Assembly (NCBI GenBank): GCA_014925825.1
Contig: JACGCK010000051.1
Location: forward strand, 124,001-188,000
Source: Pholiota molesta
Lineage: Eukaryota; Basidiomycota; Agaricomycetes; Agaricales; Strophariaceae
Reading direction: 5' to 3'
Length of the DNA: 64,000 nt
A model generated the notes under the pieces. The model did not search any database and had not been told where the DNA came from. It saw nothing but the letters and a program-made list of their open reading frames with translations. Below are positions 1-12,612 of the stretch, in pieces (position 1 is the stretch's first letter; each line of letters begins with the position of its first letter). The translations under genes and the position numbers were made by a program.

Positions 1-23
1 GAGCTGCACGCTGTGGTACCCAA

Positions 24-611
24 CTACTGCAATCTGCGATCCAAATATTGCACGCTCGCTCGATGTACGCCGATGTCGTCCAGATCTCCTCGCTGGCCCA
101 TCGAGTTCCGTTGGAGTGGTATTTGTATGGCTTCCTGGAGGTGCTGTTGATAGGGTTGAAGCGACGGTGTTGATGTGATTGTGTCGATATCGCTGGAGGG
201 CGTACGTTGGGATGCGGGCAGCGACCTTGGTGATGGTGGGACTTGGAAACGCGGCAACGCCAGCGTCGACGTTGCTGCGCCGCCGACGTGCTCTGCTCTC
301 GCTGGGTACGCTAAAGCTTTACTGACGTCGCCCACAGTGCATGCGATGGCCGTTCGACATCCTCGCGGTGTTGAGAACTTCACAGTGCTGGAGTTCGTGT
401 CGTTGTTCTCGCGTCGAGGAGACGAAGTCGCGGAGGTTGATGGCATAGTCTGCTGCCCAAGGTGTACGCTGCCCGTAAACGGAACCACAGACATGTTGAC
501 GCCATGTTTCCCTCGCTGGGTGTGCGCTGTCGCTTCCTGTGTGGCCGATGATGCATCCTTTGGAGGTGTGGCAAAGGTGAGTGGGATGTTGATGTTGGCG
601 CCATGGCGCTG
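24..611 (-). other. Possible coding exon, Ser/Thr/Pro-rich, at window edge
   Basis: The minus strand stays open from just after a TAA near position 611 down to 24 and reads as a low-complexity Ser/Thr/Pro/Gln-rich polypeptide with normal-looking composition, while the other frames read as Arg-rich shadows. No domain, signal peptide or membrane segment is visible. It could be a disordered terminal exon of the broken gene to its right, or of a gene that continues off the left edge. I do not recognise it and the exon limits are not established. Confidence 0.2.
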
Positions 612-1450
612 TTACGATCACGTTGGTGAGCTGTCGAACTGGTAGCTTAGATGGCCAGCTTGCCTGTTGATGCCAAGTTCTCGTGTCGTATAGGGCGATG
701 TCAGCCACCGTTGCGGTTGCGGTTGCGGTTGCCGTCCAGAGAGTGTATACTGCTGTGTGCTGTGTCCTTGTGAAATTGGCTGCGTGATGCTGAAGAGTTG
801 GGGGGATGTTGTTGGCGCTGTGTCATGTGACGAGCACACTGAAATGGACATCGGTTGGCGCTGTGATAAGCACACTGGAATGGATGCCGACGTCCAGGGT
901 GAGTGCGAGCGGCAGGTGTAGCTCCGTCGTCGTCATCTTTGACTGCATTGTTCCTGCGGATTGTTGTACAATGTGGGCGAGAGGGGTTAGAGAGGTGGCT
1001 AGCACTAACGAGGCACGTGATGGTCCGCAATGAACCAGTCAAAAAGTGGTCTTGCCAGAGCTTTCGCGATGATGGTGGGCGGCTGGTTATCGAATGGATG
1101 TGCGTCGTCGACGGCATTGGTGGTATCGATGGGGACAACGGAAAGCCGAGGAGATAGAGATGGACGGGGTTAGGTATGTCGGACCGTGCTACGTGGGCCT
1201 TGGCCTCCATCGAAGGCGCACAGAGTGGCGGCGCCATGGTATCCCCCACTAGGTGCTCATTCAATTGCTCCGCAACGTGCTCCGCCGGACTGGCGTCGCG
1301 CACATGGACGATAGGCGCAGGTGAAGGCGACGGACGCGCCTGTGGCCTCGACGCCATCGAATCCAGCAGCGACGGCGACGCCTTTTCTTCCGAACCCACG
1401 CGCGGCACCTCGACTGCGGGTGGCTCCTCCGGAGTGGCGGGTGTAAGCAC

Positions 1451-2690
1451 TTACTCGAGCTCCATCCTCAGCTCCGGATCTGGGTCATGGACCCGAATGT
1501 CGACCGCGGGGAGCACATCTGCCTTGTCTGCGCGGCGGAGAGGGCTCCATGGAACAGAGACAAGTTCCTCGCCAACCGTATCGTGCGCCTTCTCATCCAA
1601 CGCCTTTGTTCCATGATCACCGCCCTGCACATCATCCGCAGAGCCCATCTCCACGTCGGCCTGCGCGCCCTCATCCACACTATCTCCATGCTCCGGCTCC
1701 TGCTGACCGACATCTGCCCTGGTGGGCGGCGGAGATGGCGATGGCGATGGCGATGGCACAGACGTCGGCCCTTCCAGCCGACCCTCCTTATCCTCCCCAG
1801 CGAGCGTCGATGCCGGGATCATCAGCGAAAGATTCGCGAACCCGTTCAGCGGCGACGTGCCCGTCGCGTGCGCGTCGACGCCGCCCAGATCCGCGTGCAG
1901 CGGATACGGATGCTTGCCGTGCGGCGCGTGGCCGTCAGCGTGAAGCATGCGTGGCGAGAGCGCGAGGTGGGCCGGCGACAGCGTGGGCAGGTGTGGCGAG
2001 GGCGGCGAGGGCCTGGGCGGCGTCGACTGCGCGCGCTGCGAGGAGACGGTGATCGGATCGAACGGCGGGCATCGGCGGCGGCGGCGGCATCAGGTGCTGT
2101 GCCTGGGTGTCGGGTGTGGATCCTGCCCATCCGACAAGGAAGCCACTAGAACGGTATCCTGGTTCTCTTTCGGTGCGCTCGTTTTGAAGATCTGGTTCAG
2201 GGCGGCGAGGGTTGGTGCGGATGTGACCTGGACAAAGATGGCACTGATATATGCCGGGGCTGTTAGACGACAGGTCCTGTAGAACCAGTGTCAGCAAGGG
2301 TATTATATGAATTCAAACATGGATCTAAAGCAGATTCATTGTGTCTCACCTCGGGATGGCTCCTTGCAAAATGACCATGCCAGCCAAATGCCAGCGTCGC
2401 CACTTGATCATCGCGCCATCAGCAGGGATCAGCTTCGTGCCTTAGTGCACGAGCTGGTAGAATAAGGCTAGTCCATTTTCCTCGCTGTAATGCATGGCAC
2501 GGCAGAGGTAAGGTGGATTCAGAAGTTGAACAAAGAAAAGCTACTCACTATCTGCCGCCTCCAGCGGCGCCGAACACCGTGGCTGGTGTACTTGCCGTCT
2601 TTGCCCATGGCGCTTTGCAAGGCTGTGAGCCTGTGGACTCCGCAGAGCAGTGGGAGGCGAGATCGTGAGCATCGCGGGTATTGTGTATCG
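1451..2690 (-). pseudogene. Unrecognised minus-strand gene, apparently broken
   Basis: Reading leftwards, coding-like segments can be followed through two candidate introns (donor GTGAGT near 2550, acceptor near 2490; donor GTGAGA at about 2348, acceptor near 2277). The first segment runs into an in-frame TAA at 2444-2442 (VH*GTKLIPAD) yet continues sensibly beyond it. The next runs into a TGA at 2092-2090, and a Pro-rich then acidic stretch (FDPITVSSQ onwards, 2062 down to about 1455) follows in the same frame but with a nonsensical Arg run between, suggesting two compensating one-base shifts. A donor-like CGA|GTAAGT ends the acidic stretch at about 1455. No known domain is visible; the C-terminal half is disordered, rich in Pro, Asp and Glu. 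It may be a decayed gene or a functional gene hit by assembly indels. Confidence 0.35.
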
Positions 2691-2699
2691 TGCACGGTG

Positions 2700-3413
2700 G
2701 CAGGTTGGTGGAGGTGGACAGGCCCAGGCCGCGCTGATGACCTCGGTGTTTGGTGTTCGTTTGTTGAGCGAATGAGCGGTGTTAGAAGAAGATAGCGGCA
2801 GCGCGATGTAAGAAGCGGTAGGAGACGAGGTCGTGTGGTGGTGGGAGTAGGTGAAGATTCGTCGTCGTCGATGTGATCTGGGAAAGAGTGTACTTGGGCA
2901 CGCGGCGCAAGGTAAGAGGCAGTGGGGGATGCAATCACTTCATAGGGCGTCGTCGATTCGATACGTCGTGGATGGTCATAGGGCGGGTGTGGCAGATGTT
3001 GGGCAGATGGGACGAATGAGCGAAGCAGGCCCGTTACGTCAGTGACGCGTGACGTGTCGAATGGAAATTTAAAGGCGGGCCGGCGCGTTTAGCGTAACAT
3101 CTGCCAGAAATTTGGCCCACTCCGGTGATATAAAGACGAGTCTTGGACGAGTCTATATACATAGACTCGTAAATACCGATGAATTATCCAGGATCTCCGC
3201 TATTGACGAAGGTCGATGGCTGCATCATGTCTCATCAACCAGTTCTCCACAGAACGACAAATTCCTCAACTAAAAGAATGTAGTATGTACTAGGCTCTAG
3301 CATGAGCAACATCGACCTATGTTCTGCTGGCCACCAGTCTCTCGATAACTTCCATATTCCTCCCTAATTTGTCACAATCGAAAGGCCGAGGATGCGTGTC
3401 ATTGATTGCCCCG
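2700..3413. other. Intergenic, nothing recognised
   Basis: No supported gene. A GC-rich stretch to about 3100 grades into AT-richer sequence downstream of the F-box gene, with short direct copies of AGACTCGT / GACGAGTCT near 3130-3165. Confidence 0.4.
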
Positions 3414-5063
3414 CTAATTAAAACGTTCCTCAATGTTTGCCTCAAGTTGACGGTGCGCATCAGGTGCGCATGGCTTCCCCATATGTTCCTGCCCACAGAA
3501 ACTCTTGATAGCAGGTACGCTGTGGGCAAAGGCTTCCATCAGCGCAACATCCGCTTCTGCCCAACAATCGAAGTATATTGAAATATCCTCCAATTTCCAG
3601 TCAGGATAAGATCGTTTCCGCAAGGTGTCGAAATCCCGCTGTGGAGGTGAGCTGTGTAACAGGGTTGTGATTAGCGTTGGTTTTAATGTAGATTTAGATC
3701 CACCTACTTTCTCAGTGGCATTATATCTTTATCATGTCTTATATTCAGGCGTTTCAAGCCAGGGAGGTTTGTTGCCATGCTGTCTATGATTGTAATGTCC
3801 AGGTGGACAATCTGCAGACGCAAATATGTCAAGTTTGAGCAATTGGATAACGCATCCATGACAATCAAGGCTTCTTCCTGAGATAGATGAATATCATAAA
3901 TAGTGAGATATTTTAGGGTATTGGAAGTTCATTGAATGGATGTGCGCAAAATATTGATTCGAGCCGGCCCAGTCGTCGGATTGATTCTGAGAGTTTCTAG
4001 ATGTGAAAAGCACCTTCTGTCCGTTGCACAATCCAAGAGGACCTTGCCCAACGTAGAATCAGAGAAACTCTCATCATCTATGGTCGAGATATTAATGTCC
4101 AGCTCACGCAGAACATGAGCGCCACCACAAAGGAAGGCTTTTAGTCCGACGTCGTCCCATGCCTTTCCTTCTGTAGACCTTATCTTGACTTTCAGCACTT
4201 CAAGAGCGAGCGATGTCGATAGATAAGGGAAGATATCTGGTGGGTGATAGGAACCTAAGAAATAAAGGTCAAGCTTCTTGAGGTTCGGACCGATACTGTT
4301 GATGAGAGGAGCCACTGCATCAAGATCTAGTGCGCTGTCCTGGGGGTAACTCCGGTAGAATCGTGATACCGCAGGAATGACTGCAATCTGGAGTGCTATC
4401 AGGTTTTGGAAATAGGGCTGAAGTGCTGATAGTTCTTGAAAGACTAGTGACTCTGTTCGGATAGAAAGGGATTGCAGGTTCACTCCGAAGGTGGACCAAG
4501 CCGACGCCAAATGGTGCACAAATTTCGGGGGTATCGATACATCGGCACCGTCGTAAAAGTCTGTTTTTATTTCAAAGGCGACCATATGCTGAAACTTGCT
4601 TACACATTTGGCGATTGTTTTCAAGGTGTGTGCTTCGGGAGATGTAAATGGAGCAAGAAAGTGGCTTTTTGCAGAAGACATCCAGGTATGAATCGCCGTA
4701 AACGTTTCATCTTTCCTCGTTGTCCTATGACGGCGGCGTCCCATAGGTGGACAGCTTATGAACTCGACAGTTACACGCCTGACTTTTCCTGCCACAAAGG
4801 GATCCCTGTCAAAGATATCAAGGTTTGTTGAGTAAACTTGTTGCTTCACCAGAGAGGTGGACACATTACTACCTGAGTCTCTCTATTATTCGTGGCAAAG
4901 TAAGAAATACATGGTTGCAGCGTATCAGGACTTCTTCGTATTTGGAAGCCATGGCTAGGTAGAAGAAAACGCTGTTGATCGTGCGGAGTCGTCGATATAT
5001 GTCATCATCAGGGATGAACTGAGAGATGTATAACCATGTCTCTGGAGGGATTCTGTTGGACAT
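3414..5063 (-). CDS. F-box / leucine-rich protein with an in-frame stop
   Basis: The model starts at 5063 with an F-box-like segment (IPPETWLYISQFIPDDD) and has exons 5063-4873, 4805-3708 and 3651-3414, joined by introns of 67 bp (GTAGTA..ACAG) and 56 bp (GTAGGT..ACAG) whose phases fit. The body is a run of irregular leucine-rich repeats as in Agaricomycete F-box proteins, which act as substrate receptors of SCF ubiquitin ligases. A TGA at 3931-3929 interrupts exon 2 after ILRTSIQ, but the same frame continues for about 73 leucine-rich codons (TSNTLKYLTIYDI..), then splices correctly into a further 79 codons ending in TAG at 3414. No intron can remove the TGA. I therefore read it as a recently truncated gene; the shorter product would end at 3929. 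CGA to TGA is one transition. Confidence 0.7.
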
Positions 5064-5874
5064 CGTAGAGTGGGTAGAAGAGAAGTAGTGTAACAATTGA
5101 GCGATGCATAGGCGCACCACATTCACACGGACAGCCTCATAGAGCCTCAAGGCCTCAAAAAGGCCTCTTGATTATTCTGATTGGTGATATTTTTATCGCC
5201 TGCGGCAATCACCGTTTTGAACGGAATGTTCAAAACTTTCAAACATTTGTAACTAGTTTCTGGTGAGTCCTGAGTCATCGACGTGACTGTAGTTAGAAAG
5301 TGTAGCTGCCACTTACATAGCATAGCATGACGTGTATAACAATTGACATAAGTGCATAAATTAGTAATTACTAAGTAGCAAAAGATGATCGTGACCATGA
5401 TGGGCGCCTAAGTAATGAGTAGCAATGACGCCCCCACTGGCCATCGATTTATCCTCGCTAAGCCCTGTCAAGAAATGACGTTCAAATCATAAGCGCAGTC
5501 CCAATAAACTTGAAAAGGAGCCAATTACAGACGCTGTATTATGTCAACAGAGAGATACCAAAAAATTATCAGGTTCTCCGCTTTTAACGAAGTTATCGCA
5601 ATAGTGAATGAAAATGATGCGTAATGAGCACAAGAAGTAGGTCCCGGATTGCATTTTTATTCTGACAAAAACCACGATATACAGAAAACACCAAGTATAT
5701 AAAAGACATTGAAACCACAAAAATGAAACATGAATTCTCAGAACAACTCTCATCGAGGCATAACGACTGATGTCGCAATAAATTCTCTGCAAGGCGGTAA
5801 ATAAGTCATTTAGAGTACAAAGAAAAGAATACACTGAGACATACCGAAGCTACCGATTATTTTGAGCCAACAAC
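5064..5874. other. Intergenic, nothing recognised
   Basis: AT-rich sequence between the F-box start and the peptidase stop. Short frames here have no recognisable content. Confidence 0.4.
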
Positions 5875-6707
5875 TCAAACGTACTTGACGGTAACAGAAG
5901 AGGCACTGTTGACGGTGACGCTGGTCAAGACCTTTCCACTCTGCTCGATATCGAGGATGGTAGCTCCGGTCACACCGACGGAAGAGGAAGCGGTAGAGGC
6001 GGAAGCACCAGTGAAGGTGACGGTGCCGAAGTCGGCGAAGGGGACGAGGGAACCATTCTCTTCGAAGTCCTCAACGATCCACTCTGCGTTCTGACCGGCG
6101 AGGGCAGCCTGTAAATTTTTGTCAATAAAGACAACTTGAAAAACTCGACACCGCGGCTTACCGTGGAAGAGACGGCTTGGGTGACTTTCTGGCCAGTAGA
6201 CGCGTTCTCCAATATGGCGTAACCAGCAGTCGAGGACGTAGCTTGGACGGTGACGGTGATGGTGTCTCCGGAAGAAATGCCGAAGTTGCTGAAGTCAATG
6301 GCGTAGTTGGGGAACCACTCGTACCATGCGTCGTACGAGACACTGCCGCCGCTGATGGTGAAGTCAACACCAGCCTGGAGGATGGAGTTCTGGGCGGTGT
6401 CTCCGTCAATGCCAACCCATGCGGAGGCAGCACCGTTTCCTGAGGGGGTGGGGACAACGAAGGTACCGGTGACGGTGGAGAAAGTCTGTCCAGAGGGTGG
6501 GCTTGTAAGGACAGCGCCAGACCAGTTGCTACTGTATTCGACATGGCTTGTGTTTCCGGCAGCTGTTAATGGCCCTTCGACACGGGCGAGAGGGCGCGAA
6601 GCGCGCTGCTGGCGGGCGGCAATTCGCTCTTGGAGGCGCGAGGGACGAGCGACAGCGACGTCGGTGAAGAGGAAGATAGCGGCAAGAAAAACAGCGGAGA
6701 ACTTCAT
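5875..6707 (-). CDS. Secreted glutamic endopeptidase (eqolisin, family G1)
   Basis: Two exons (6707-6162 and 6108-5875) separated by a 53 bp intron (GTAAGC..TTACAG) give 259 residues. Residues 1-20 (MKFSAVFLAAIFLFTDVAVA) are a signal peptide, followed by a propeptide of about 35 residues rich in Arg. The mature part has the G1 signatures: YSSNWSGAV at its start, WVGIDG, the ILQAGVDF segment that carries the catalytic Gln, SYDAWYEWFPNYA, and NAEWIVEDFEE that carries the catalytic Glu, ending in TVKYV. Compared with the well-known scytalidoglutamic peptidase, the cysteines around the Gln segment are replaced (DTAQ.., GVDFT), so that disulphide is absent. These are acid-active, pepstatin-insensitive peptidases released by fungi for protein breakdown. 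Start chosen as the only Met before the signal peptide. Confidence 0.93.
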
Positions 6708-8721
6708 CTTGAAATTGAGGACGTTGGAAGAGCTAACAAGCGATATTGGCTGGTTTCAATGACCCCTCTGCGAAGGAGTTTTTATAGCTCGCAGGTTGTC
6801 GCTGTAGAATCTTATCGAATAATTGCGACACAAGACGTAGGACTTCTTCTGCGCACATAGATAGTTGAGCATGTGGTAGAGAGGTAAGAAGCCCTCTTCA
6901 GCACGCTGAATCGGTTCCATATGATAGTCCGTAAGATGCATTTTCATCGACAGGGACATGCTGATCAGCGATGTATATGCACTGATATGGCCTGGATATG
7001 GCAAAAAAAGGCAGATGAGCATATCCGATAAGAAGCATTAGGCTCAACTTTTTATCTGTTCGTCTTAATGATGATATATGCCGTGAGGTGTAGCAGGCGG
7101 CCAATATTCACTACCATGCTCTGCTTGTTCTTTCTTCGCAACCGCGAGCTATAAATAGAAACAGATCTATTAAAAACACTTCCTACGGCTCTACCGCTCC
7201 AACGATGCAGCATACAGTGCCCAACGGCACTTCTCCGTACCCTCCCGTTGAGGGCAAAGAAATTTTTTGTACCATTTGTGTGATTTAATTAGGAAGGAAA
7301 CCCATGAAAAGAATGCGATTGGCGTAGTTTTTGGACTTTTTCCCACGGTGTGTCACTTTTTCGGGCTTGAAGAAACTTTTTTTTTTCATCAGACACATGG
7401 CAAATCAACTATATGGAGTTCTGCAGCTTCCAGTAACTTAATAATTCCTTGTTCCACCATCTGGCAACTTAAATTTCGTATCAATGGATATATTTCTGCC
7501 CCACCCCAACAAATTTCTTGCGTATAAATCAATAGGAGCCTTTTGAATACCTACATTCTGCACCAGTACGGTATGGCGACTCGTGGTGTTAAGCTCAGCC
7601 TCTTGCGCTTGTATCTTGCAGAGCCTCTCGCACTGTTGAAGTTTGCTTGCATGCATAGCCATTCTCCCTAACATCCTGTGATGTTGCGCTCTCACATTGT
7701 CGAGACATTCGTGAATTGTGCATGGCTGCAGATGTGCGCAGTGGCCAACTCACGGTCGCCGCCGTGCTCAAGCACCCTCAGCGCTCAAAGATTATGAGGT
7801 GCAAATGAGGCACGGCATGGTGTTGGCGTGGCGCGCTTGTGGCGCGCGCAGTAACTCCAAGGTGGCGAGTTGAACTCGGGATGCGCGGCTGTGTCATGTG
7901 ATAGCCCGATTAGGCGAAATCCTAACCCTAATGCTTATGTAACTAGGGTTTGTGTCACTTTTTCGGCCGTCAAAAATAAAAAGTTGTCGGATTGGTCTAC
8001 AAAGCACACCATGGGTAGCTACCATCTATCTGAGTCTATTAGAGGTGTTATCGGGGGAAAATATTTTCGGGGGAATTTGGAGTACGTCGTCGAAGTGTTT
8101 TGGTCTGTTTACTGCCAAATGAGGGTATGCGAAGTGATGCTGGGCACTGTAGACGGCATGGATACAATGATATGTGTGTGAGCATATTACATCGAATCAA
8201 CTATCATTTGATTTGTAACGTCTGTTTTAAGAGACTAGTACGAGCAGAGATGAGCAGCTGAACAAATACAACATCTTGCGACATATGGTCAGATCTAGAA
8301 AGCTAGCCGATTTGCAATACATCGAACTCACAGGAGTCCAAATCAACGCAAAAGGCGGCCGTGAACTGTTGAGCACCTCGGTACCGCAGTGTGGGCATGT
8401 TCAAAGTAATGCTTTACATGACGTAGTATCGCACATTGGACAACAACAATAAAGACCATACCATGTATGGCCTAAGATAAGTATAGTACAACCATAATGA
8501 AAAGAATATTTTACGAATTCGAAGTGTAGACCGATAAAGAGAGTGATTGCGCTGCGCAAAGGAATCCGACGCAGAACTGAAGTAACAAAATTAAATAAAT
8601 AAGGTGTCCAAGATCAACTTCATTATCACCAAGATCGATTCAAGAAGGGTGCATCGGTGAGCAGCACCGGCGTTAAGTATAGAGCAAAGTACACACATAC
8701 GCGTACGTGAACCACACAAGT
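6708..8721. other. Long intergenic stretch, no supported gene
   Basis: About 2 kb with no coherent spliced frame. The plus-strand frame at 7870-8181 (103 codons) has no recognisable features. It contains a short telomere-like CCTAACCCTAA at 7920-7930 and two near-identical copies of GTGTCACTTTTTCGG (near 7349 and 7951). A GC-rich patch lies at 7740-7900. Confidence 0.4.
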
Positions 8722-10542
8722 TCATGATGCACTATACTCCGGAGGATACTCGATGGTTTCGTTTGGAGAAGGCAGCGACGTATCAGGCCGTGGGATCCGG
8801 AACCCACTGTCCTGGTGATTAACCACTCTCGGCGCACTCGACTCGGCTTGGACATGCTCTTGATGCTTGCTGCTGCCAGCAGTACTCCCAGGCCCGAGGG
8901 GAGATAGCAGAGGCGCATTGCTCCCAGCAGAACTCGGGGGGCTGGTTTCTGAAACGTTGGACATAGAGTATGGGCGGGTTGCTGGACTCGAGTAACTGGA
9001 TGCTGGGCTGCCAGAAGGAATGCCAACAAGAGCCGGTTCTCCATATCGGGAATTGCCGTTGGTGCGCGCCTCTGCGTGTTTAGCGATAAACGCGCCACTG
9101 TGCCCAGTCTGAAGCACCGGTTGGGCCTCATGAGCACCCCATGCCGACTCTACAGTGGTGACGCTGTTCGGATTGCCACTGGTCGAATAGCGGCTCATCT
9201 GTGGCGGCTCGTCACGGTAGAAGGGTTGCGCGTCGGTGATCTCGTGGAGTTCCTGCATTTTCTTTTTCCGACGAAGGTATAGGATGGCAAGAATGATGAG
9301 GATGATAAGAAGGAGACCGCCCACAACACCGCCTATGATGGCCCCGATCGGAGAGCCGTGCTTGCTGACGGCGGATACCGTCCCGCTTGACGCCGCCCCG
9401 GAGGCTATGACTGCGCTTTGGGAGGTAGAAGTGCTCGAGCTGGCGCCAACGATGGATGCATTCGTACTCGGGCCTTGCGTGGTAGTAGTTGTTTGTGATG
9501 GGCCGGAGTTAGTAGCGGTGCCTGTGCTACTAATGCTGGATGTGCCAGAGGTGACAGTCGGTGGCGTCGTGGCGCCTCCTCCAGATACAGATGTGGTCGC
9601 GGCAGGCTCCGGCAAGGAGCCCCCTTGGATGACAAGGGTCGAGAGTACCAGCGGGGTAAGTGTAGTTTTTCCCAAGCTTGTAACTTGGAGAGTATGGTGT
9701 CCGAGAGGCAAAGACCCTATCTGGAAGAGCTGTTGGTTGTATTCGGTAGTCGATCCAGCCCCAGGAAGAGCGAACGTTGTCGGTGAGCCACCGTCTATCG
9801 TATATTGTGCGGTCGCAGCTTCGTGGGGCAGCTCCGTGGGCGCGTCGCCGAACCAGATGATTCCCGTGCCTTGATAAAGATCATTTTCAATGATGTCTTA
9901 GGAGAACAGAGCAGATAACGTACCATAAAATGGGAAGGTCACAACGGCGCCAGCGTCCGCGGCCATCTTGCCAACAGTTCCCAAATTCGACCACCCAGAG
10001 CTGCTGTATTGGAGGGCTGAATCAGTTCGATCGACGACGACATCCGTATTCGTGATATCAGCATTTGGGGACGGTAGGTATTGAAATCGATCGAATAAAA
10101 AGGCCCGTGAAGCGCTGGTGGCGGTAACTGTGACTGTGTGCTTTCCGGGGGATACGTTATCCCATTCGCAGAGAGACCAGTTGTTCTCAGTGTATGCGAA
10201 TGGTGTACCGATGTTGATGTTGGTTCCATCGAGCTGACACGTCCAAGTCGGATCCTGGACACCAGAAGCACTGGTTGCAGCATTGGTCGTTCCAAAGACT
10301 TTCCCGCTCGATCCTGGCTAGCTCGTAAGCATTGAACGGAGGAAGAGGAAAAATAGTAAAAAAAACTTACCAACATAGGTATATGTGAAACTACCCTGCC
10401 CTCCTTGTATGCTATGCAAGCTATTGAGATAGGGCAAGCCAAAATTTCCCGTGTTCCAATTTTGACCGCTTTCTAACGTCCATGGCCCACTATAGTTGAT
10501 GTCGCCACTAGTGTCGTCGACGGTGGCCCATCGTTGCGCCAT
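8722..10542 (-). CDS. Single-pass membrane protein, Ser/Thr-rich ectodomain
   Basis: Three exons (10542-10371, 10313-9924, 9869-8722) with introns of 57 and 54 bp. The N-terminal two thirds contain two beta-rich repeats of the kind common in Agaricomycete surface proteins: the first opens with RWATVDDTSGDI, the second with FGTTNAATSASG and includes a TWTCQLDG..LCEWDNVSPGKHTV segment that resembles jelly-roll carbohydrate-binding folds. A Ser/Thr stalk follows, then one transmembrane helix (IGAIIGGVVGGLLLIILIIL), a basic stop-transfer (RRKKK) and a cytoplasmic tail rich in Pro and Ser. No classical signal peptide precedes the first repeat, so an upstream leader exon may be missing, or the helix may act as the insertion signal. 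It is paralogous to the next gene. Function unknown; a wall or glycan sensor is an inference. Confidence 0.75.
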
Positions 10543-10958
10543 GCGGAGGTCACGCTCGAAAGTGCCTATGGAAGAAGGTAAAGACCGTGTCTTTTTAAAA
10601 GAGTGTAGGGGTACAACCGGGGGGAAAGGGAAAAGGGGTAGTCTGTGGCCAAGGAAGAGTACATAATGACGGCGAAATCAATCAATTGATCCGAACTCTA
10701 CTGTGCAGGAAATCCGAATGATTCGCGTCCAAGTTTCGGCCAAAAATAGCCATGGGGATGGTACAAGATGGTAAGTACATTGGTAGCAAATATCAAAGAT
10801 ACCCGACATGAAACGCGCTAAAAAGTATATCAGTTTCCTTACATGGTCCGACATTTCAGCGCTCAGCGCTCAGCGCGCAGCAGTTGTCTGGGCATCTTAT
10901 TTTCTATAAAATACATGTAATACACGGCATTACGATTAGCAGGAAGTAGAAAAGAATG
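10543..10958. other. Intergenic, nothing recognised
   Basis: Promoter side of the membrane-protein gene on its left. It holds a small tandem run CAGCGCTCAGCGCTCAGCG near 10857, otherwise nothing. Confidence 0.35.
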
Positions 10959-12612
10959 TTACTGCAATGTGTATACTGGAGGATATTCAACGGGAGGAGT
11001 AGTAATTCCTTCTATCAGACGAATACCGCTATCTCTATGAACGATCGCCCCTTCACGTGGTTCAGGAGAGGGTTCCGAAAAGCTTGACTCGGAACGCAAA
11101 GCATTCTGTATCTGAAGGCGAAGTTGAAAATTAGGAGGTGTAAGCATTGTAATTCTGTTATCGGCAAGATATGGAGGTTTTTTGTCGGCGGAATCATGAG
11201 GCCTTTGAACAGGTTGGGGAGAATGAGATGGGAAAGAGGGGCCCTCATCCTTCACGATGTCGTTCGGTTCCAAAGTGAAAGGATGCAAGGCCGGCGGAAG
11301 AGGTTCGTCGATATCCAAGAGCTGTTCTGCTCGTCTTCTTTTCTGCCGTGCCTTGTAGAGGAAGTACCAAATTGTCAGGAGGATAATTATAAATACCATT
11401 GAACCGCCGACTGCGGCACCGATAATGGTTTTAATTGGTGATTTCATCCAATTTGCTTCTGAGGGAGATAAAGATGAGCTCGCTGGTCCAGTGGAAGTAT
11501 TGGACGGCGTTCCAGCTGAGACGGCATTATAAACGATGAGCGACTCGAGAAAGAGAGGTGCGGTTGACGTGTCTCCAAGGAATTGTACAGTCAACGTGTG
11601 CGCACCGGTAGCAAGTTCTGGTGTCTTGAGCTGAATTTGATTGAATTGACTCGGTGAACCAGATTTCAAAGAGCCCGTTTTGAAGAATACAGGCGTGCCA
11701 TTGTCTATGCTATAGGTTGCACTTGATGGGGTCCGCAATTGCACGAACCCCGCTGGTAGGGTTGCATACCACTCAACCGCGGTACCTAGCATTTTTATAA
11801 AATTGTCTATTACAACATGGATAGTACGCGGGCGCTCACCTTCGAAACTGAAGTTGCAAGTAGCTCCGTGTGTGCTCGCCATCATTGATGTCCCATTGAA
11901 CCCAGCCCAAGAATCATCGTATTCGATCAAAGGATCAGACCAAGGAATGATGACGGAGTCGTTCACAAGAGACTCTCCGATGGGCGGAACATACGACATC
12001 CGGTCGAAAAAGAAAGTCTGGCCATTGCTGGTAACATTTAAAAGGATGACATGAACTCCAGGGGTAAGGTTATCCCAATCACACAACGGCCAATTATTCT
12101 GAGCTTGGGGCGATGGATCGTCAGGCATGATGTTGGACCCATCGATGGTGCAGAACCACTGAGGATCAATGCCAACACCAGATATGTTGGCAATTTTTGT
12201 CGTTCCTGTAATCTCTCCTCTGGTGCCTACAAATTGAAGACTATTGATTGAGACATGCCCGTCGCTTTAGCCAGTTGAAGACAAGGAACGCACTGTTTAT
12301 TGTGAACACTATACCGCCCGTTCCATTAGTGATAGCATGCAGCGTCCCTTGATATGGCGTTCCATAATTTCCGTAGTTATTATATTGCGTCGTGTTCGCG
12401 ATAGACGTCCAGTTTCCAATATATCGAATATTATCTGTATCGAAATCGTCGATCGCTACCCACCGAGAAAGAGGAACGCCTGTTGGAAATGTTGTAGGAA
12501 TGGGAGTGCTGACGGCAGACGATGTCGCAGACACTTTGGAGACAGATGCAGGAGAGGGGGCCCGGGAGGTTGCACTGTGGCCGCCAGGTACACTGTCGAT
12601 GGATGTGGCCAT
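10959..12612 (-). CDS. Single-pass membrane protein, paralogue of neighbour
   Basis: Exons 12612-12294, 12226-11840 and 11785-10959. The second intron (11839-11786, 54 bp, GTGAGC..CTAG) is a multiple of three and contains no stop, so retention would add 18 residues in frame. The N-terminus is Ser/Thr/Pro-rich, then RWVAIDDFDTDNIRYIGNW opens the same beta-rich domain as in the gene to the left, with WFCTIDGSN and PLCDWDNLTPGVHV as matching landmarks in its second repeat. One transmembrane helix (MVFIIILLTIWYFLY) is followed by a basic patch (KARQKRRR) and a cytoplasmic tail that ends with GIRLIEGITTPPVEYPPVY, similar to the SGFRIPRPDTS..IEYPPEY tail of its neighbour. The tandem pair arose by duplication. 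Partner and ligand are unknown. Confidence 0.75.

Noticed and set aside
7920..7930. CCTAACCCTAA telomere-like motif
   Set aside because: Less than two repeat units; too short to support an interstitial telomere, and no telobox-regulated gene is nearby.
7870..8181. 103-codon plus-strand frame
   Set aside because: No start context, splice support or recognisable residues; sits in noncoding DNA.
9236..9874. 212-codon plus-strand frame
   Set aside because: Antisense of the membrane-protein gene; no domain and low-complexity Val/Pro content mirror the Ser/Thr stalk.
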